A stretch of 64,000 nt of DNA. Origin: Rudanella lutea DSM 19387 (GTDB taxonomy: Bacteria > Bacteroidota > Bacteroidia > Cytophagales > Spirosomataceae). The position numbers were made by a program, and so were the translations under genes. The stretch is taken from the NCBI RefSeq assembly GCF_000383955.1, contig NZ_KB913013.1:5813844-5877843 (forward strand). Direction: 5' to 3'. Position 1 is the stretch's first letter. Every line of letters starts with the position of its first letter. Positions 41,777-52,331 of the stretch are shown in pieces. The notes under the pieces were generated by a model that saw nothing but the letters and a program-made list of their open reading frames with translations, did not search any database and had not been told where the DNA came from.

Positions 41777-42550
41777 ATGAATAAGCCCTCCGGTATCAAT
41801 GTCCTCTGGTTCAAGCGTGACCTACGTTTACGTGACCACGAGCCGCTGAAAGCTGCCATCGAAGCCGGTCAGCAATCGGGCCGACCGCTATTGCTGTTAT
41901 ACTGTTTCGAGCCGTCGGTCATGGCAGACCCAAATTACGCCATGCGGCACTGGCGGTTTGTCTATGAATCGCTGACAGATCTAAACGGGCAATTGATGGA
42001 CCTGCCCATAACCTATACTGCTCCCGTTTATCTGTTTCAGCGAGAGGTGATCGACGTGCTGACCGCCTTACATCGTCAGTTTACCATTCATACCCTGTAT
42101 TCTCACCAGGAAACCGGCCTGCGGATCACCTATGACCGCGATAAGATAGTAGCTCGTTTCTGCCAGCAGCATAGGTTAGACTGGCGGGAGTATGAGAGCA
42201 ATGCGGTCCGGCGGGGGCTAAAAACCGGTGTAGGCGTTCAGGCAAATTGGGACCGAACCATGCAGCAGTGCCAGCAACAGCCTGACCTTACTCGCTGGCA
42301 ACCGGTTCGGCTACTCGCCAATTGGTACGAAGTCGAGCGGGGGCCTGCCCTGCCTGATGACTGGCAGCAGACCGACCCCCAGTTTCAGCCTGGCGGAGAA
42401 CGTAACGCCCACCGTTATATGACCAGTTTCTTTGCCCAACGGATTGCTCAGTACGAAAACTCCATTTCCAAACCGCTGGAGAGTCGGCGGGGTGGGAGCC
42501 GCCTGTCGCCTTATCTGGCCTGGGGCTGTCTAAGCGCAAGACAGGTATAT
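41777..42550 (+). pseudogene. DNA photolyase/cryptochrome, truncated by transposon insertion
   Basis: The N-terminal part of a photolyase: VLWFKRDLRLRDHEPL at the start is the classical antenna-domain opening, and the sequence runs to LSPYLAWGCLSARQVYE, inside the FAD-binding domain (about 258 residues of a usual 430-480). The frame then reads on into transposon DNA to a stop at 42778. The FAD and substrate site is incomplete, so the product should be inactive. The rest of the gene is not found beyond the transposon, because the far side has been deleted. The ATG at 41777 is preferred over an upstream GTG. Confidence 0.85.
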
Positions 42551-44970
42551 GAGGTTCTTCTTACAAATAGCCGGAAAACGGCGTTAGTAAACTATGTATT
42601 TAGTTTTGGCTTTCTCAAAGGCCGTAAGCCATTGACTCCAAGATCCGGGTTTGTGTTGAAGGAGTATTTTCCCAACCGGTTGATATGGGCAAATGGAGCA
42701 GGAGAGATAAATTCAAAGTCATTTTCATCTATCGGATATCCTTCCTGGTGTAATTCTTTGATAATTTCTTGTATATAAACCGTGTTCCATACCAGGACAA
42801 TATTGGTGATCAGGTTCAAGCTCCTGACCACTTTTTGCTGTTGTTCTTCTTGTTTTCTGCGTACAATCCCATCGCCGCCAAACCAAAGATAAAGTCTTAG
42901 GTTGTGCAGCTGCTCTCCTTTGATCAGCTGTGTGTTGATCTTTCTACGTAAAGGCATGCTAAGCAGGTATTTAAGGATAAAAATGGTTTTTACCAGCTGG
43001 CCATAAGCCTGCAAAACATACATCAGGTTATTTTGGCGCGGGTACGATTGAAGCTTAGAGATTAGCAATGAAGCGGTTACACGCCCTGATTTAATGGAAG
43101 CTGCGACTTTGAGAAGTTCGTCAAAATGTTGTTTGAGATAATCAGGATTAACACGACCGGTGAATTTCAAAGCAGGGTATTCCCATTCCCGATCCTTGAT
43201 TTTACACAGCCGCTGATCTTTTATGTCCCGGATCCTTGGACAAAAATCCATACCCAGCAGATCAAACAGCGCAAAGATTAGGTCCGAATATCCTGACGTA
43301 TCGGTTGTATGTTCGAGTATTGTCAAATCGGTTTCATTGCCTATAATTTCATCAAGTACGTAAGTGGCGTCCCTTTCGGTGGACGAAATGCTCCGGCTGC
43401 CATACTGGCTATATTGATCCGAGGTATGTGTATAAAAGGTAATTCCCTTACCGTAACCAAAATAATTGGGGAGCGCCTTCGCATTCCGGATTTTCCCGCT
43501 GGTCGGGAACCGCTGCCCGTCCGAGGATGAAAGTGTGCCCCCGCCCCAATAGCCGCTCAACCATTGTTGATAATGAAAGTTAACAAGTGCATCGTTGGCT
43601 TTTTTAAGATTCTCTTCTGAGAGATAGTTATTGCTTGTCCACCAAAGCGTTTGATAATCAATCTCACAAGACCTAGCCAAATCCGACAGAGGAATATTAC
43701 ATCCGGATGCAAAAACAGCCGCATATAAAATAGACTGGTGTTCCTGGTTACGCGGTTCATTTTCCAATCCATGAAGATGTTCGGAAAAATTTATCCATGC
43801 ATCCACTTCTTTAATTATATCTGTGATGTTGACTTTCGGGAGCCGTTGATTGATTTGTTCCCGGAGTGCTTTTGCTGAAAAGGGTACATCTTCTGCCGGC
43901 AATGCAGGCACTACCAGGATGCCTTCTTCAAGCCGGATCTCTCCACCCGCATTCAAGAGCTCATCCAGCGGTTTCAACAGTGATTCCAGCTCTTGCAAGC
44001 GCTGGTCGATACGCTCGGTGGGAAGAGTTGGCATTGACATTTGATTGCAAAAATCCTGTCGTAGCAGTTCCCACTGCACATTTGAAAGAAGCAACGAGTT
44101 AAAGTCGGCATATTTTCGGGAGATATTGATAAATACATCGCCCGCACGGAGCCGGTCCCGCAAGTTGGCCAGGGCACATAATTCGTAAGGTTGGCGTTGT
44201 GGAAGGGCTTCCGGCTGTTGCTGATCGTTTTCAAAAATCAGTTTGTTCCAGGAAGGCGTTATAAAATCAATCGGCGCGTCATCAGGCAGTTTTCTTCTTT
44301 TGCCCGTTTGCAACCCGGTCAAAATATCAAGCACACCCAGAAAGCCATCTTTGGAATGGGCAATTTGAAAGTCAATGGTTTTAAGAAGGTTAGGGGTGAA
44401 TTGTTTTAAGGTTGTATAGTAGTTGTTCAGATAGTATAAGTAAGTTTGCCTGGCTGGGCGAAGAGCAGCCCCGGTTACCAGTAATGCCTCCCTGAGCATT
44501 TCCTTTGGATATATTTCAAAAATACAGGTACGGAGCTGATCGTCTGTAATGGTGTCATTGATGATAATACTAACAGTCTGGGACAGGGTTTTCATCGCCT
44601 CGTTCTGTGATTTGAACAAGGTCTGCTGATATGTGTCGAGTTGCTTTTTTGATCCGTTGACAATGTGCTCCCAATAATCATCAAACATTTCCAACACCTT
44701 GTCATTGGTATCTATCAGGCTCTCATACAGGAAGCAAATTAAAATCGGGTACCGCCTTGTAGCGTTCATCCGCTGTAGATACTTGTTAGAAACATTCCTG
44801 GCTATTTGGGCCAGCCTTTTTCTGCGGTTTAGGCTTATTACCGATAAGTCCCATTCATGGACGTTTAATGATTTTAAAAAATTGATCTTTTCCAACGTCT
44901 GGTTAATAGCCCTGGGCGTATTGCTGGTGGGGACTTGGCAAAGCCAACGGTGCAAAGTGATGGAGACTGC
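42551..44970 (-). mobile_element. Tn3-family transposon remnant
   Basis: The right end interrupts the photolyase gene near 42551; the sequence from GAGGTTCTTC to CGGAAAACGGCGTTAG has the length and late GTTAG-type motif of a Tn3-family terminal repeat. The left part is missing: the transposase frame stays open to the IS256-family boundary at 44971. No resolvase is present. The end position is approximate because no partner repeat remains for comparison. Confidence 0.65.
42592..44955 (-). pseudogene. Tn3-family transposase, N-terminally truncated
   Basis: 787 residues of an enzyme normally near 1000. Catalytic-domain motifs are present: HTSDQYSQYG, LEHTTDTSGYSDLIF and LYLWFGGDGIVRRKQEEQ, and the C-terminus INRLGKYSF is typical. 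The first 200 or so residues are missing; the frame continues upstream without a stop exactly to the IS256-family end at 44971, and the first usable start is a TTG at 44955. DNA-binding parts are therefore lost and the product is probably inactive. Confidence 0.85.
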
Positions 44971-46294
44971 TTTTTAAACTGTGTCAAGATTGGGTTTGAA
45001 TAGAAGGGAAGAAAACAATTTCCTAATTTCCTACTCATGACTGACTCCTTCGACTACGAAGCCTTCAAAAAAGCGGCCATCAAGGGCCTTTATGATGGCA
45101 AGCCCCTTACCGGCCAGGACGGCCTGTTCGCTCCCTTACTCAAGCACTTTTTAGAATCAGCTTTGGACGGGGAAATGGAGAACCACTTAGCCGAGTCACG
45201 CCCCCAAGCCAACCGACGCAACGGCAAAACCACCAAGACAGTTAAGAGTAGCGCAGGGCTACTGGAGCTGACCACGCCCCGTGATCGAGCGGGCAGCTAT
45301 CAACCGCAACTCGTCCCCAAGCGCCAAGTGGTACTCACTGATCAGTTGGAAGCTAAAATTCTTTCGCTCTATGGGCGCGGCTGTAGCTACGCCGACATCA
45401 GTCAGCATCTCCAGGAGATGTATGGTTACTCACTCTCTGATAGTGAGCTAACCAGCATTACCGATAAGGTTTTGCCCGCCATGCGGGACTGGCAAAACCG
45501 GCCCCTGGCGAGTTTGTATGTATTGATGTGGCCGCTTCGGCGGTCCGATGGATGGCATCTATTACAAGGTTCGTCAGGAGGGTAAAGTGGTCACGCGTGT
45601 GTTGTACAGCGTGATCGGGCTGACGCTATCAGGTCGTAAACAGGTACTGGGCATTTATACAGCCGAGAGCGAATCGGCCCGCTTCTGGCTAACAGTGCTG
45701 ACGGACTTAAAACAACGAGGGGTAGAAGACATTCTGATTAGTTGTGTGGATGGGCTCAAAGGCTTTGATACGGCTATCAACACGGTTTTCCCCCGCACAA
45801 CGGTCCAGTTATGCATTGTGCATCAGTTACGTAATTCGTTCCGCTTTATTCCTGATAAGCATCTGAAAGAGTTTGTCAAGGCCATCAAAACCGTTTATCA
45901 GGCTCCTACTGCCGAGCAGGGCTGGGAGAATCTACAATGGATGCAAGAGCAGTGGGGCAGTAGGTACCCGCAAGCACTGGCAGGCTGGGTGAGCAACTGG
46001 TCGTTGCTATCCTCGTTTTACGATTACCCCGCCAGCCTTCGCAAGGTGGTCTATACCACCAACACGGTGGAAGCTTACCATCGCCAGCTCCGCAAGGTGA
46101 CCAAGACGAAGGGAGCTTTTGCTTCTGACGTAGCTTTGCAAAAGCTGGTGTATCTGGTGATTCAGAATCTGGAAACAAAGTGGGAAACAAAAACCTACAA
46201 CTGGAAGGAGGTCATCAACGACCTGACAAGTATCTTTGAAGAACGCATCAAACCGCATCGCTTCGACTAAAGCCCGCCTGACACAGTTTAAAAA
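44971..46294 (+). mobile_element. IS256-family insertion sequence
   Basis: TTTTTAAACTGTGTCA at 44971-44986 and its exact complement at 46279-46294 form the terminal repeats of a 1324-bp element. The eight bases outside the two ends (GAGACTGC and TCACTCCC) differ, so there is no target duplication. Both neighbours are truncated genes. This is what an adjacent deletion or recombination between two copies would leave. Confidence 0.88.
45037..46270 (+). pseudogene. IS256-family transposase, frameshifted
   Basis: Two overlapping frames: 45037-45585 (182 residues, N-terminal zinc-finger-like and helical part up to RPLASLYV) and 45548-46270 (240 residues, from MDGIYYKVRQEGKVV). The DDE residues are all in the second part: MDGIYY, ISCVDGLKGF and NTVEAYHRQLRK. 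The join near 45520-45550 needs a frame change and contains several extra bases around a GGCCGC..GCGG palindrome. IS256 elements do not normally use programmed frameshifting, so a disabling indel is the likelier reading. Confidence 0.8.
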
Positions 46295-48031
46295 TCACTC
46301 CCCTGATTTTGCGAAAAAAGCTGCATACTCATGATTCACAGCAAACCCCTTTACAGTGGAGCGCCCCGAAGGATTATTTCTAATGAGAGCAGTTGCCAAG
46401 TAATTTTCTTCCCCAAACACTTCTCCCAACATGTACTGAAGCCGATGATACTCGTAATCATCAATTGTTATACAAAAAATTGCTTGCTCACTCATCAAGT
46501 GCTTAGACTGTTCCACTCTGTCGACAATCATTGACAACCACGACGAATGTTTAAACTCGTTTTTGTACATTATTTCGCTCGCTGCAGCATTATATGGTGG
46601 GTCAACATATACGCATCTTATCTGTTCGTAATAGCGCTCCTGTAGGAAACGTAATGCTTGAAAGTTTTCAGAATTTATAATCAACCCATCTATATGTTTT
46701 TCAAAATCGGTTATTTCTACAATGAGTTTTGACTTGAACTCCTCCGTAAAGAAGCCCGTATCAAGTACAAGGTATTGATGCTGTTTTAGAAAGTCTATAG
46801 TTAGAGGACGACTGTAACCCACACCAACCACAACATCTGGAGGTAGTTCATCAATGGCAAACAAACGTACCCACTCGTCGGCCTGCGCTTCGTTCTGCGC
46901 TATTTCGTCATAGAACGATTCAGGTACTCGGTCGAGCGTGATGCAGTATTGACTGTCTACTACCAGCTTCTTTTTCAGCCACAGCCGCTTCTGAAAGTCT
47001 TCTAACTGGGCCAGAAACTGAATTACCTTCTCGCCAATCTGCCGCAAGGCCCGCACCTTGGCTAACTGCGCTAACACCTGCCGGTCGTCCACGGTGTCGA
47101 GGTCGTCCAGAAACAACACCTCGTTTTTGATGTAAAAGTCCAGTTCCCGGCGCAGAAACCCGCCGAGGTCTTTGTGGATGAAGTAGTCGAAGGTATTGCG
47201 GGCCGTGTAGTCGCGCAGGTGCTTTTCCAGCAGGGTCCGGTTCTTGTTCTTTTCGGTAGGGCTAAGGGCCAATAGGGCCAGAAAATCGGCCGGGATCAGG
47301 GGCTTCAGTTGGTCGGTGGCTTCGGTCAGCAGCTCGTCCTGTTTGCGTTTCTTGTCGGTCGGTTCGTAGGTAAAATAGATGTGCAGCGTATCGCCGATTA
47401 CTTCGAGTGGCCGGTCGTGGCAGAGGGCAAACCGGCGTTCTTTGTCGCCCTGAGCCTTGTTGTTGTTCTGCTCGGTACTGGCCTCCAGCAGGTCGAACGA
47501 TACGTGGTGGGTGTCGTCGAGCCGGAACCGGTAGTGTTTCAGGTACTCGGCGGTTTTGATGTAGTACTGATCGGCGTTGGCCCAATGCAGCTTCACTTCC
47601 TCGCCCTCGTAGGGAATGGCGTACACATCGCGCTTGTACCGGCGCATGGAAATGAAATCGCCGTTGTCGAAGTACCGTTTGAAGAATTGGGCCAGTCCCG
47701 AAAACACGTCGTTTTCCAGCGCCGTCAGGTCGGGAATATCGGCCAGTTGCGCCCGTAGTTCCTTCACTTTCGGCACCGCGTCCGGCTCTATGCCAAGGGC
47801 CTGAGCCTGCTTTACGGCATCGTCAAGCCCTTTTTCGAGGGCCTTGCGGTCGCCGGAGCCGTTTTGGGCCAGAATCGTTTTTACCTGGGGTACTAAGTCC
47901 TGTTGAAGAAACTGCGTAATATCGGCGCGTTTCTGGTTCATGATCCGATAGATGCCAAAGTCGAGTTCAGCCTTATCGAGCATGAATACTTCCTTCAGAA
48001 CAGTAATTAGTTTATCGTAATTGGTCGTCAT
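46295..48031 (-). pseudogene. Mod-type DNA methyltransferase, C-terminally truncated
   Basis: 578 residues remain. The N-terminal 430 residues are a large specificity-type region; the catalytic motif VDPPYN is followed by WLSMIVDRVEQSKHLM and ITIDDYEYHRLQYML, as in type III Mod proteins. The chain ends at HEYAAFFAKSGE, immediately beside the IS256-family end, so the rest of the methylase domain is absent and activity is unlikely. Upstream in the same direction lies the SNF2 helicase gene. Intact loci of this kind usually carry a Res-type subunit after mod; here it has been deleted. Confidence 0.82.
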
Positions 48032-48131
48032 TATTCAAATGATAGCTGACAGTCACAACTGCCGAAGCGTCGGGCCGACGTTTCGCCGGGCCGGCGATGC
48101 GTAACAAATCGGCAAAAGTGCTAAAAAAAGA

Positions 48132-51053
48132 TTAACAAAGCGTCCAGCGGACCGTAAAGAGTCGGGTGCTGGTAAGCTGATTTTTCATCCGGTATTCGAT
48201 CTGGCTAATCAGGGCGTCGCGCTGCTGCTCAATCTCGTCTTCAACGCTAAAAATCTGCTGCCGCAATTTCTTCTGGGTGCCTGTCAGTTGGTTTAGTTCT
48301 TTCTGGATGGCCAGTTGCTCGGCTGGGTTGGTGGTTTTGCGGCTCAGGCGGTTCAGGTCCCCAATCCGGGCTTTCACGTCGCGGATATCCTGCTCGGCGG
48401 AGCGGATGCGGTCGTCAGCCCATTTGTTCAGTTTCTGCGTTTCCTGTAGCAGCCAGCCCGCGTTTTTGGCTTCGCACCGCTCGACCCACTCCCGTTGGCT
48501 GCTCGTTTCCAGATCGGCCAGTGTTTCAGCCGCTTCGTTGGGCACCACGGTGGGTAGGGCCGTGGCTGGCAAGGTCAGCAGCCGGGCGCACAGGTCGGCA
48601 TCGAGCACCTGAGCCTCTTCGGCAAAGGCCGTCAGCAAGATGTTTTCCTGCGTCTCGAACGAGTCGAATGTAAGCACGGTAGCCGCCAGCCAGCCCGATT
48701 GTCCCAGTAGCGGTTCAAGCGCACTAATCTTGACAGACGTTTGCGAATAGTTGAAGGTCAGGTGCTGCGTAGGCGCATGGGTTTGTCGGCCCTGCTGCAA
48801 GACCCATTGCGTTAGCGGATGGCCTGTTCGGTACACGTGCGCGTCGGTCACGTTTTTACCAAGCTGGTAGCGGCCCAGCGGGGTGCCGCCCAACGGGGTG
48901 CCGCCCAGCCGTTCGTCGGTATGGCCAACAGGCCGACGCCGTAAGGTAAACGAACAGGTATCGGGGTCAAAGTCGGCATAATCGCGCAGTACGTAACGGG
49001 TCAGCTCATACAGGTTCTTCTCGTAGCGATTCAGCCGGGCTTTACTGTCGAGCAGGCTCATGCGTAGCTTCTCGGTCACTTCCTGATCAAAGTTTTCCAG
49101 CAGTTTGTGTTTGGTCTGTTGCAGTTCGGTTCTGATCTGATCGTCCAGTTCCCGCTGAAGGGCATCGAACGATGTCTGAATCTGTTCGGGCGTTCGGCAC
49201 TCCTGGTAGATCTGCGCAATCCGTTTCTCAAAATCGATGCCGCTCTCAATACTGCCCAGCACCTCGTCTGATGCGCCAAACACCCCATTGAACAGCTTGA
49301 ACTTCTGATCCAGCAGTTCGTAGATCCTTACGTCGGCCGCGTTGGCTTTGTTAAGGAAGTTAACGACGACCACATCATGCTTCTGTCCGTAGCGGTGGCA
49401 GCGGCCAATTCGTTGCTCAATACGCTGTGGGTTCCAGGGCATATCGTAATTGACGACTAATGAACAGAACTGTAGGTTAATGCCCTCGGCCGCGGCTTCG
49501 GTCGCAATCATGACTGTAGCTTGTTCTCTGAAGCAGTCCACGAGCGCGGCCCGCATGTCGGCCGTTTTTGAGCCAGTAAACCGGTCCGTTCCTTCGTGTC
49601 GCTTCAGCCAGTTTCGGTAAATCCGCTGTGACTGGGCATCGGCATTGGAGCCGTTAAACAGGATGACGGCGGGTGCGTCGGGCGTGCCGGCGTAGCCCCG
49701 GCTTTCGAGCAGGGTTTTCAGGTAAAGCTGCGTGCGGGTGCTCTCGGTGAAGATGATGGCTTTACGCGGTGCTGTCATGCCGTTGGTCTCCCGTCGGGTG
49801 GCTTCCTCAAACCCTTTTTCGAGCGCGAGTATCAGCTTCTCCCCTTTCGAGTTAGCTTCGATGGACTTCGCCAAGGTTTCAAACGCTCGTAGCGCGGTCA
49901 GTTCGGCCTGTACTTCTTCGCGTTGCGCTGGCGTCAGGGGTTCCTGCGGGTCTGGTTCTTCGTCGTCCCACTCATCTTTGGTTTCGTGGTAGGCTTCATA
50001 GTCTTCGGCCACCGCCGATTCAGGCAGTTCGGCATCGGCTTTCAGGCGCTGCTCCAGCCGATTGGCCAGGCCGCCGAGCGTACCCGAAATGGCAAAGCTC
50101 GAAGACGCCAGCAGCTTGCGCAGGATCAAGGTCATCAGTTGCCGCTGACTCGGTGGCAGGGCGTATAGCGTTGGCCGTTGCAGGTAATCCGTTACGGCGT
50201 CGTACAGTTTTTGTTCGGCCTCGGTTGGGTAAAACTCTTCAACTAAGGCCCGGCGCTCGGTGTAGTTGATGTATTCCAGCACCTGCCGACGCAGGGTACG
50301 TTTGCAAATGGGTTGCAGTCGTTCTTTCAGTTCGTCAAACACGGCCGGGTCGGTGTCGTCACGAACCTTTCCGTACTGTTCCCGAAAACTTTTCACATCG
50401 CCGAAGGTGTAGTCGTCGATGATGCTCACCAACCCAAACAATTCCATCAGCGAGTTTTGCAGTGGCGTAGCCGTGAGCAGTACCTTCGGAACGTCGTTCA
50501 GTGCTTCTTTTATTGCCTTGCCAATTTTGTTTCCCGACTTATAGACATTCCGCAATCGGTGGGCCTCATCGATGACGGCCAAATCCCACCGGATGCTTTC
50601 CAGATAAGCGGACTTACTACGGGCAAACTGGTAAGAGCAAATAACGATGGTATCCTGATCGAAGGGGTTAAAGCGTCTGGCCTTGACTGCTTCATTAAAT
50701 GACTTTGTTTCCAGGATAATGGAAGGCAGGTAAAACTTGTCCATCAGCTCCTGACTCCATTGCTTACGCAGATTCGCCGGCACAACAATGATGACCCGGC
50801 GTTTGCGTTCGGCCCATTTCTGAGCAATCACCAAACCCGCTTCGATGGTTTTACCCAGTCCTACCTCGTCGGCCAGAATCGCCCCTTTTGACAGCGGGGA
50901 CCGAAAGGCAAAAAGTGCGGCTTCAACCTGATGTGGATTCAGATCGACCCGGGCATCGGCTAGGGTTGCCGCCAGTTTGTCGATCTCATCAGATGAATTA
51001 TGCTTGGTAAGGTCGAACGCTAAATAACGGGCTAAGTGTGGTGTAATGGACAT
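48132..51053 (-). CDS. SNF2/RapA-like helicase of a restriction-type locus
   Basis: 973 residues. SF2 SNF2-family motifs are in order: ADEVGLGKTIEAG (residues 61-73), VIDEAHRLRN, LLTATPLQNS, then the second lobe with ATEAAAEGINLQF and QRIEQRIGRCHRYGQ. The C-terminal 350 residues are coiled coil and unidentified. Helicases like this head defence loci in which a Mod-type methyltransferase follows; the next gene is such a methylase, truncated. With its partners broken, the helicase may have lost its function even though its frame is intact. Confidence 0.85.
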   Translation of the reverse strand: MSITPHLARYLAFDLTKHNSSDEIDKLAATLADARVDLNPHQVEAALFAFRSPLSKGAILADEVGLGKTIEAGLVIAQKWAERKRRVIIVVPANLRKQWSQELMDKFYLPSIILETKSFNEAVKARRFNPFDQDTIVICSYQFARSKSAYLESIRWDLAVIDEAHRLRNVYKSGNKIGKAIKEALNDVPKVLLTATPLQNSLMELFGLVSIIDDYTFGDVKSFREQYGKVRDDTDPAVFDELKERLQPICKRTLRRQVLEYINYTERRALVEEFYPTEAEQKLYDAVTDYLQRPTLYALPPSQRQLMTLILRKLLASSSFAISGTLGGLANRLEQRLKADAELPESAVAEDYEAYHETKDEWDDEEPDPQEPLTPAQREEVQAELTALRAFETLAKSIEANSKGEKLILALEKGFEEATRRETNGMTAPRKAIIFTESTRTQLYLKTLLESRGYAGTPDAPAVILFNGSNADAQSQRIYRNWLKRHEGTDRFTGSKTADMRAALVDCFREQATVMIATEAAAEGINLQFCSLVVNYDMPWNPQRIEQRIGRCHRYGQKHDVVVVNFLNKANAADVRIYELLDQKFKLFNGVFGASDEVLGSIESGIDFEKRIAQIYQECRTPEQIQTSFDALQRELDDQIRTELQQTKHKLLENFDQEVTEKLRMSLLDSKARLNRYEKNLYELTRYVLRDYADFDPDTCSFTLRRRPVGHTDERLGGTPLGGTPLGRYQLGKNVTDAHVYRTGHPLTQWVLQQGRQTHAPTQHLTFNYSQTSVKISALEPLLGQSGWLAATVLTFDSFETQENILLTAFAEEAQVLDADLCARLLTLPATALPTVVPNEAAETLADLETSSQREWVERCEAKNAGWLLQETQKLNKWADDRIRSAEQDIRDVKARIGDLNRLSRKTTNPAEQLAIQKELNQLTGTQKKLRQQIFSVEDEIEQQRDALISQIEYRMKNQLTSTRLFTVRWTLC

Positions 51054-51160
51054 TGATGAGTGCAGACAAAGGCTACAGATGTACTATTTTTTAAAGGTAA
51101 AACTACGCCAGAATTCACGACCGCTTACTTATTCCAGCAGTGGTTTTTTATTGCTGGTTA

Positions 51161-51228
51161 GGTCGCCACCCCTTCGGGGCCGCGACAAGAAAGCGGTCGC
51201 GCCAGGCTGAAAAGGCCCCGCGCGGAAG
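51161..51228 (-). repeat. GC-rich structured element related to copies A and B
   Basis: The gap 51054-51354 is mostly AT-rich but holds this GC-rich island. On the minus strand GTCGC-GG-CCCCGAAGGGG-TG-GCGAC repeats the terminal double hairpin of the elements at 25.5 and 25.7 kb, and GCGCGG and GCGACCG occur in the same order. It is shorter, without the central stem. The rest of the gap holds the ArdC promoter region and an AT repeat (51283-51310). Confidence 0.45.
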
Positions 51229-51282
51229 TTTGTTTTTTATTGAATTGAAGGGAAGAAAAAGATAGCTTATAATGCAATTTCA

Positions 51283-51310
51283 GTATTGTGATATTGTAAA
51301 ATATCTAAAT
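51283..51310. repeat. AT repeat, copy 1 (TATTGTRATATTGTAAAATA type)
   Basis: TATTGTGATATTGTAAAATA in the ArdC upstream region. Related strings lie at 53858-53900 (before the relaxase gene) and 55128-55176 (before the second coupling protein), so the family marks the starts of the second mobilization module. Confidence 0.45.
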
Positions 51311-51354
51311 ATTAACTAATTTAGTAGGGTATTCAATTGAAAAACAGCTATACT

Positions 51355-52290
51355 ATGTGTGCAAAAGCCGATGCTAAATTTGATGTGTACGAGTTTATCA
51401 ACGAGCAGATTATTACACAACTCGAAAAGGGCGTCTTGCCCTGGCGCAAGCCGTGGAAAGTAGCCATTGTAGAAGGCATGGAATACAGCGTACCCCACAA
51501 CTATGCAACCAAGCGGCCTTATACAGGAGTTAACGCCTTTTTGCTCGCTCTTACGCCTTACAGAACCCCTATGTTTTTAACATTCAATCAGGTTAAGGAG
51601 AAGGGCGGTATGGTGAAGCAGGGAGCAGCCAGTTTACCTATCGTATTTTGGAAGCCCATTAAGCCGGGCCGCCGGTCGGTGAAGAATGATAAGAGTAAGG
51701 ACCGCTCAGACGTTCGGGAGGATAAATTAGTGCTACGCTATTACCGGGTGTTCAATATCGAAGACACTACCTTACCGGTCGAAATCAGAGAGCCGAAGAC
51801 CCAACCGGAGCCGGTCGTTATTGAAGCATGTCAGCGCATCGTCGATCAGATGCCCAACCGACCCCGGCTTGTTTACAATGACCCTTCACGTTGCTACTAC
51901 AGGCCGGCATTGGACGTAGTCAATATGGCACCGGCTCAGAACTTCAAGAAGGCCGAAGATTATTACAGCGTCCTGTTTCATGAACTCGTACATGCTACCG
52001 GGCATAGTAGCCGATTGAACCGTGCCGAACTTCGCGAAATGGCTCCTTTTGGCTCGCAGACGTACAGCAAGGAGGAACTAACCGCCGAATTAGGAGCCGC
52101 TTATTTATGCGGTGTAACCGGTATTAGTTCCGTAACACTTGATAATAGTACGGCCTACATTAACGGTTGGCTGAATAAGCTACGTGGAGATAAACGGTTC
52201 TTCTTCGAGGCTGCTCAAAAGGCGCAAAAGGCAGCAAATTACATTCAGAATCTAACCCCAACCTACGAAGCGGAGAGCCAACCCGCTTAG
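51355..52290 (+). CDS. ardC: ArdC-like antirestriction protein
   Basis: 311 residues from the ATG at 51355 (a TTG at 51337 is possible). The N-terminal half, with GVLPWRKPW, is the ssDNA-binding ArdC N domain; the C-terminal half is a zincin-like peptidase with H209-E-L-V-H213 (FHELVHATGHSSRL) and a later Glu-rich helix (SKEELTAELGAAYLCG). ArdC proteins protect incoming single-stranded plasmid DNA against host restriction. The gene is followed by a strong hairpin terminator, so it is a single transcription unit. Confidence 0.9.
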   Translation: MCAKADAKFDVYEFINEQIITQLEKGVLPWRKPWKVAIVEGMEYSVPHNYATKRPYTGVNAFLLALTPYRTPMFLTFNQVKEKGGMVKQGAASLPIVFWKPIKPGRRSVKNDKSKDRSDVREDKLVLRYYRVFNIEDTTLPVEIREPKTQPEPVVIEACQRIVDQMPNRPRLVYNDPSRCYYRPALDVVNMAPAQNFKKAEDYYSVLFHELVHATGHSSRLNRAELREMAPFGSQTYSKEELTAELGAAYLCGVTGISSVTLDNSTAYINGWLNKLRGDKRFFFEAAQKAQKAANYIQNLTPTYEAESQPA

Positions 52291-52297
52291 TACCTCT

Positions 52298-52331
52298 CCC
52301 CTACTGCCTGCCTTTGGGTGGGCAGTAGGGG
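52298..52331 (+). terminator. hairpin terminator of ardC
   Basis: CCCCTACTGCC (52298-52308) pairs exactly with GGCAGTAGGGG (52321-52331), loop of 12 bases, followed by TTATCCTCTTATT. It starts seven bases after the ardC stop. Beyond it, up to 52601, I see only AT-rich sequence with a small palindrome, ATATCAATCTTTTGATAT, and the promoter region of the next gene. Confidence 0.78.

Noticed and set aside
45500-45590. Programmed ribosomal frameshift in the IS256-family transposase
   Set aside because: No slippery heptamer of the A6 or AAAAAAG type is seen at the join, and this family is not known to need one; an indel is simpler.
44963-46302. Target-site duplication of the IS256-family element
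   Set aside because: The eight bases at the two sides, GAGACTGC and TCACTCCC, do not match.
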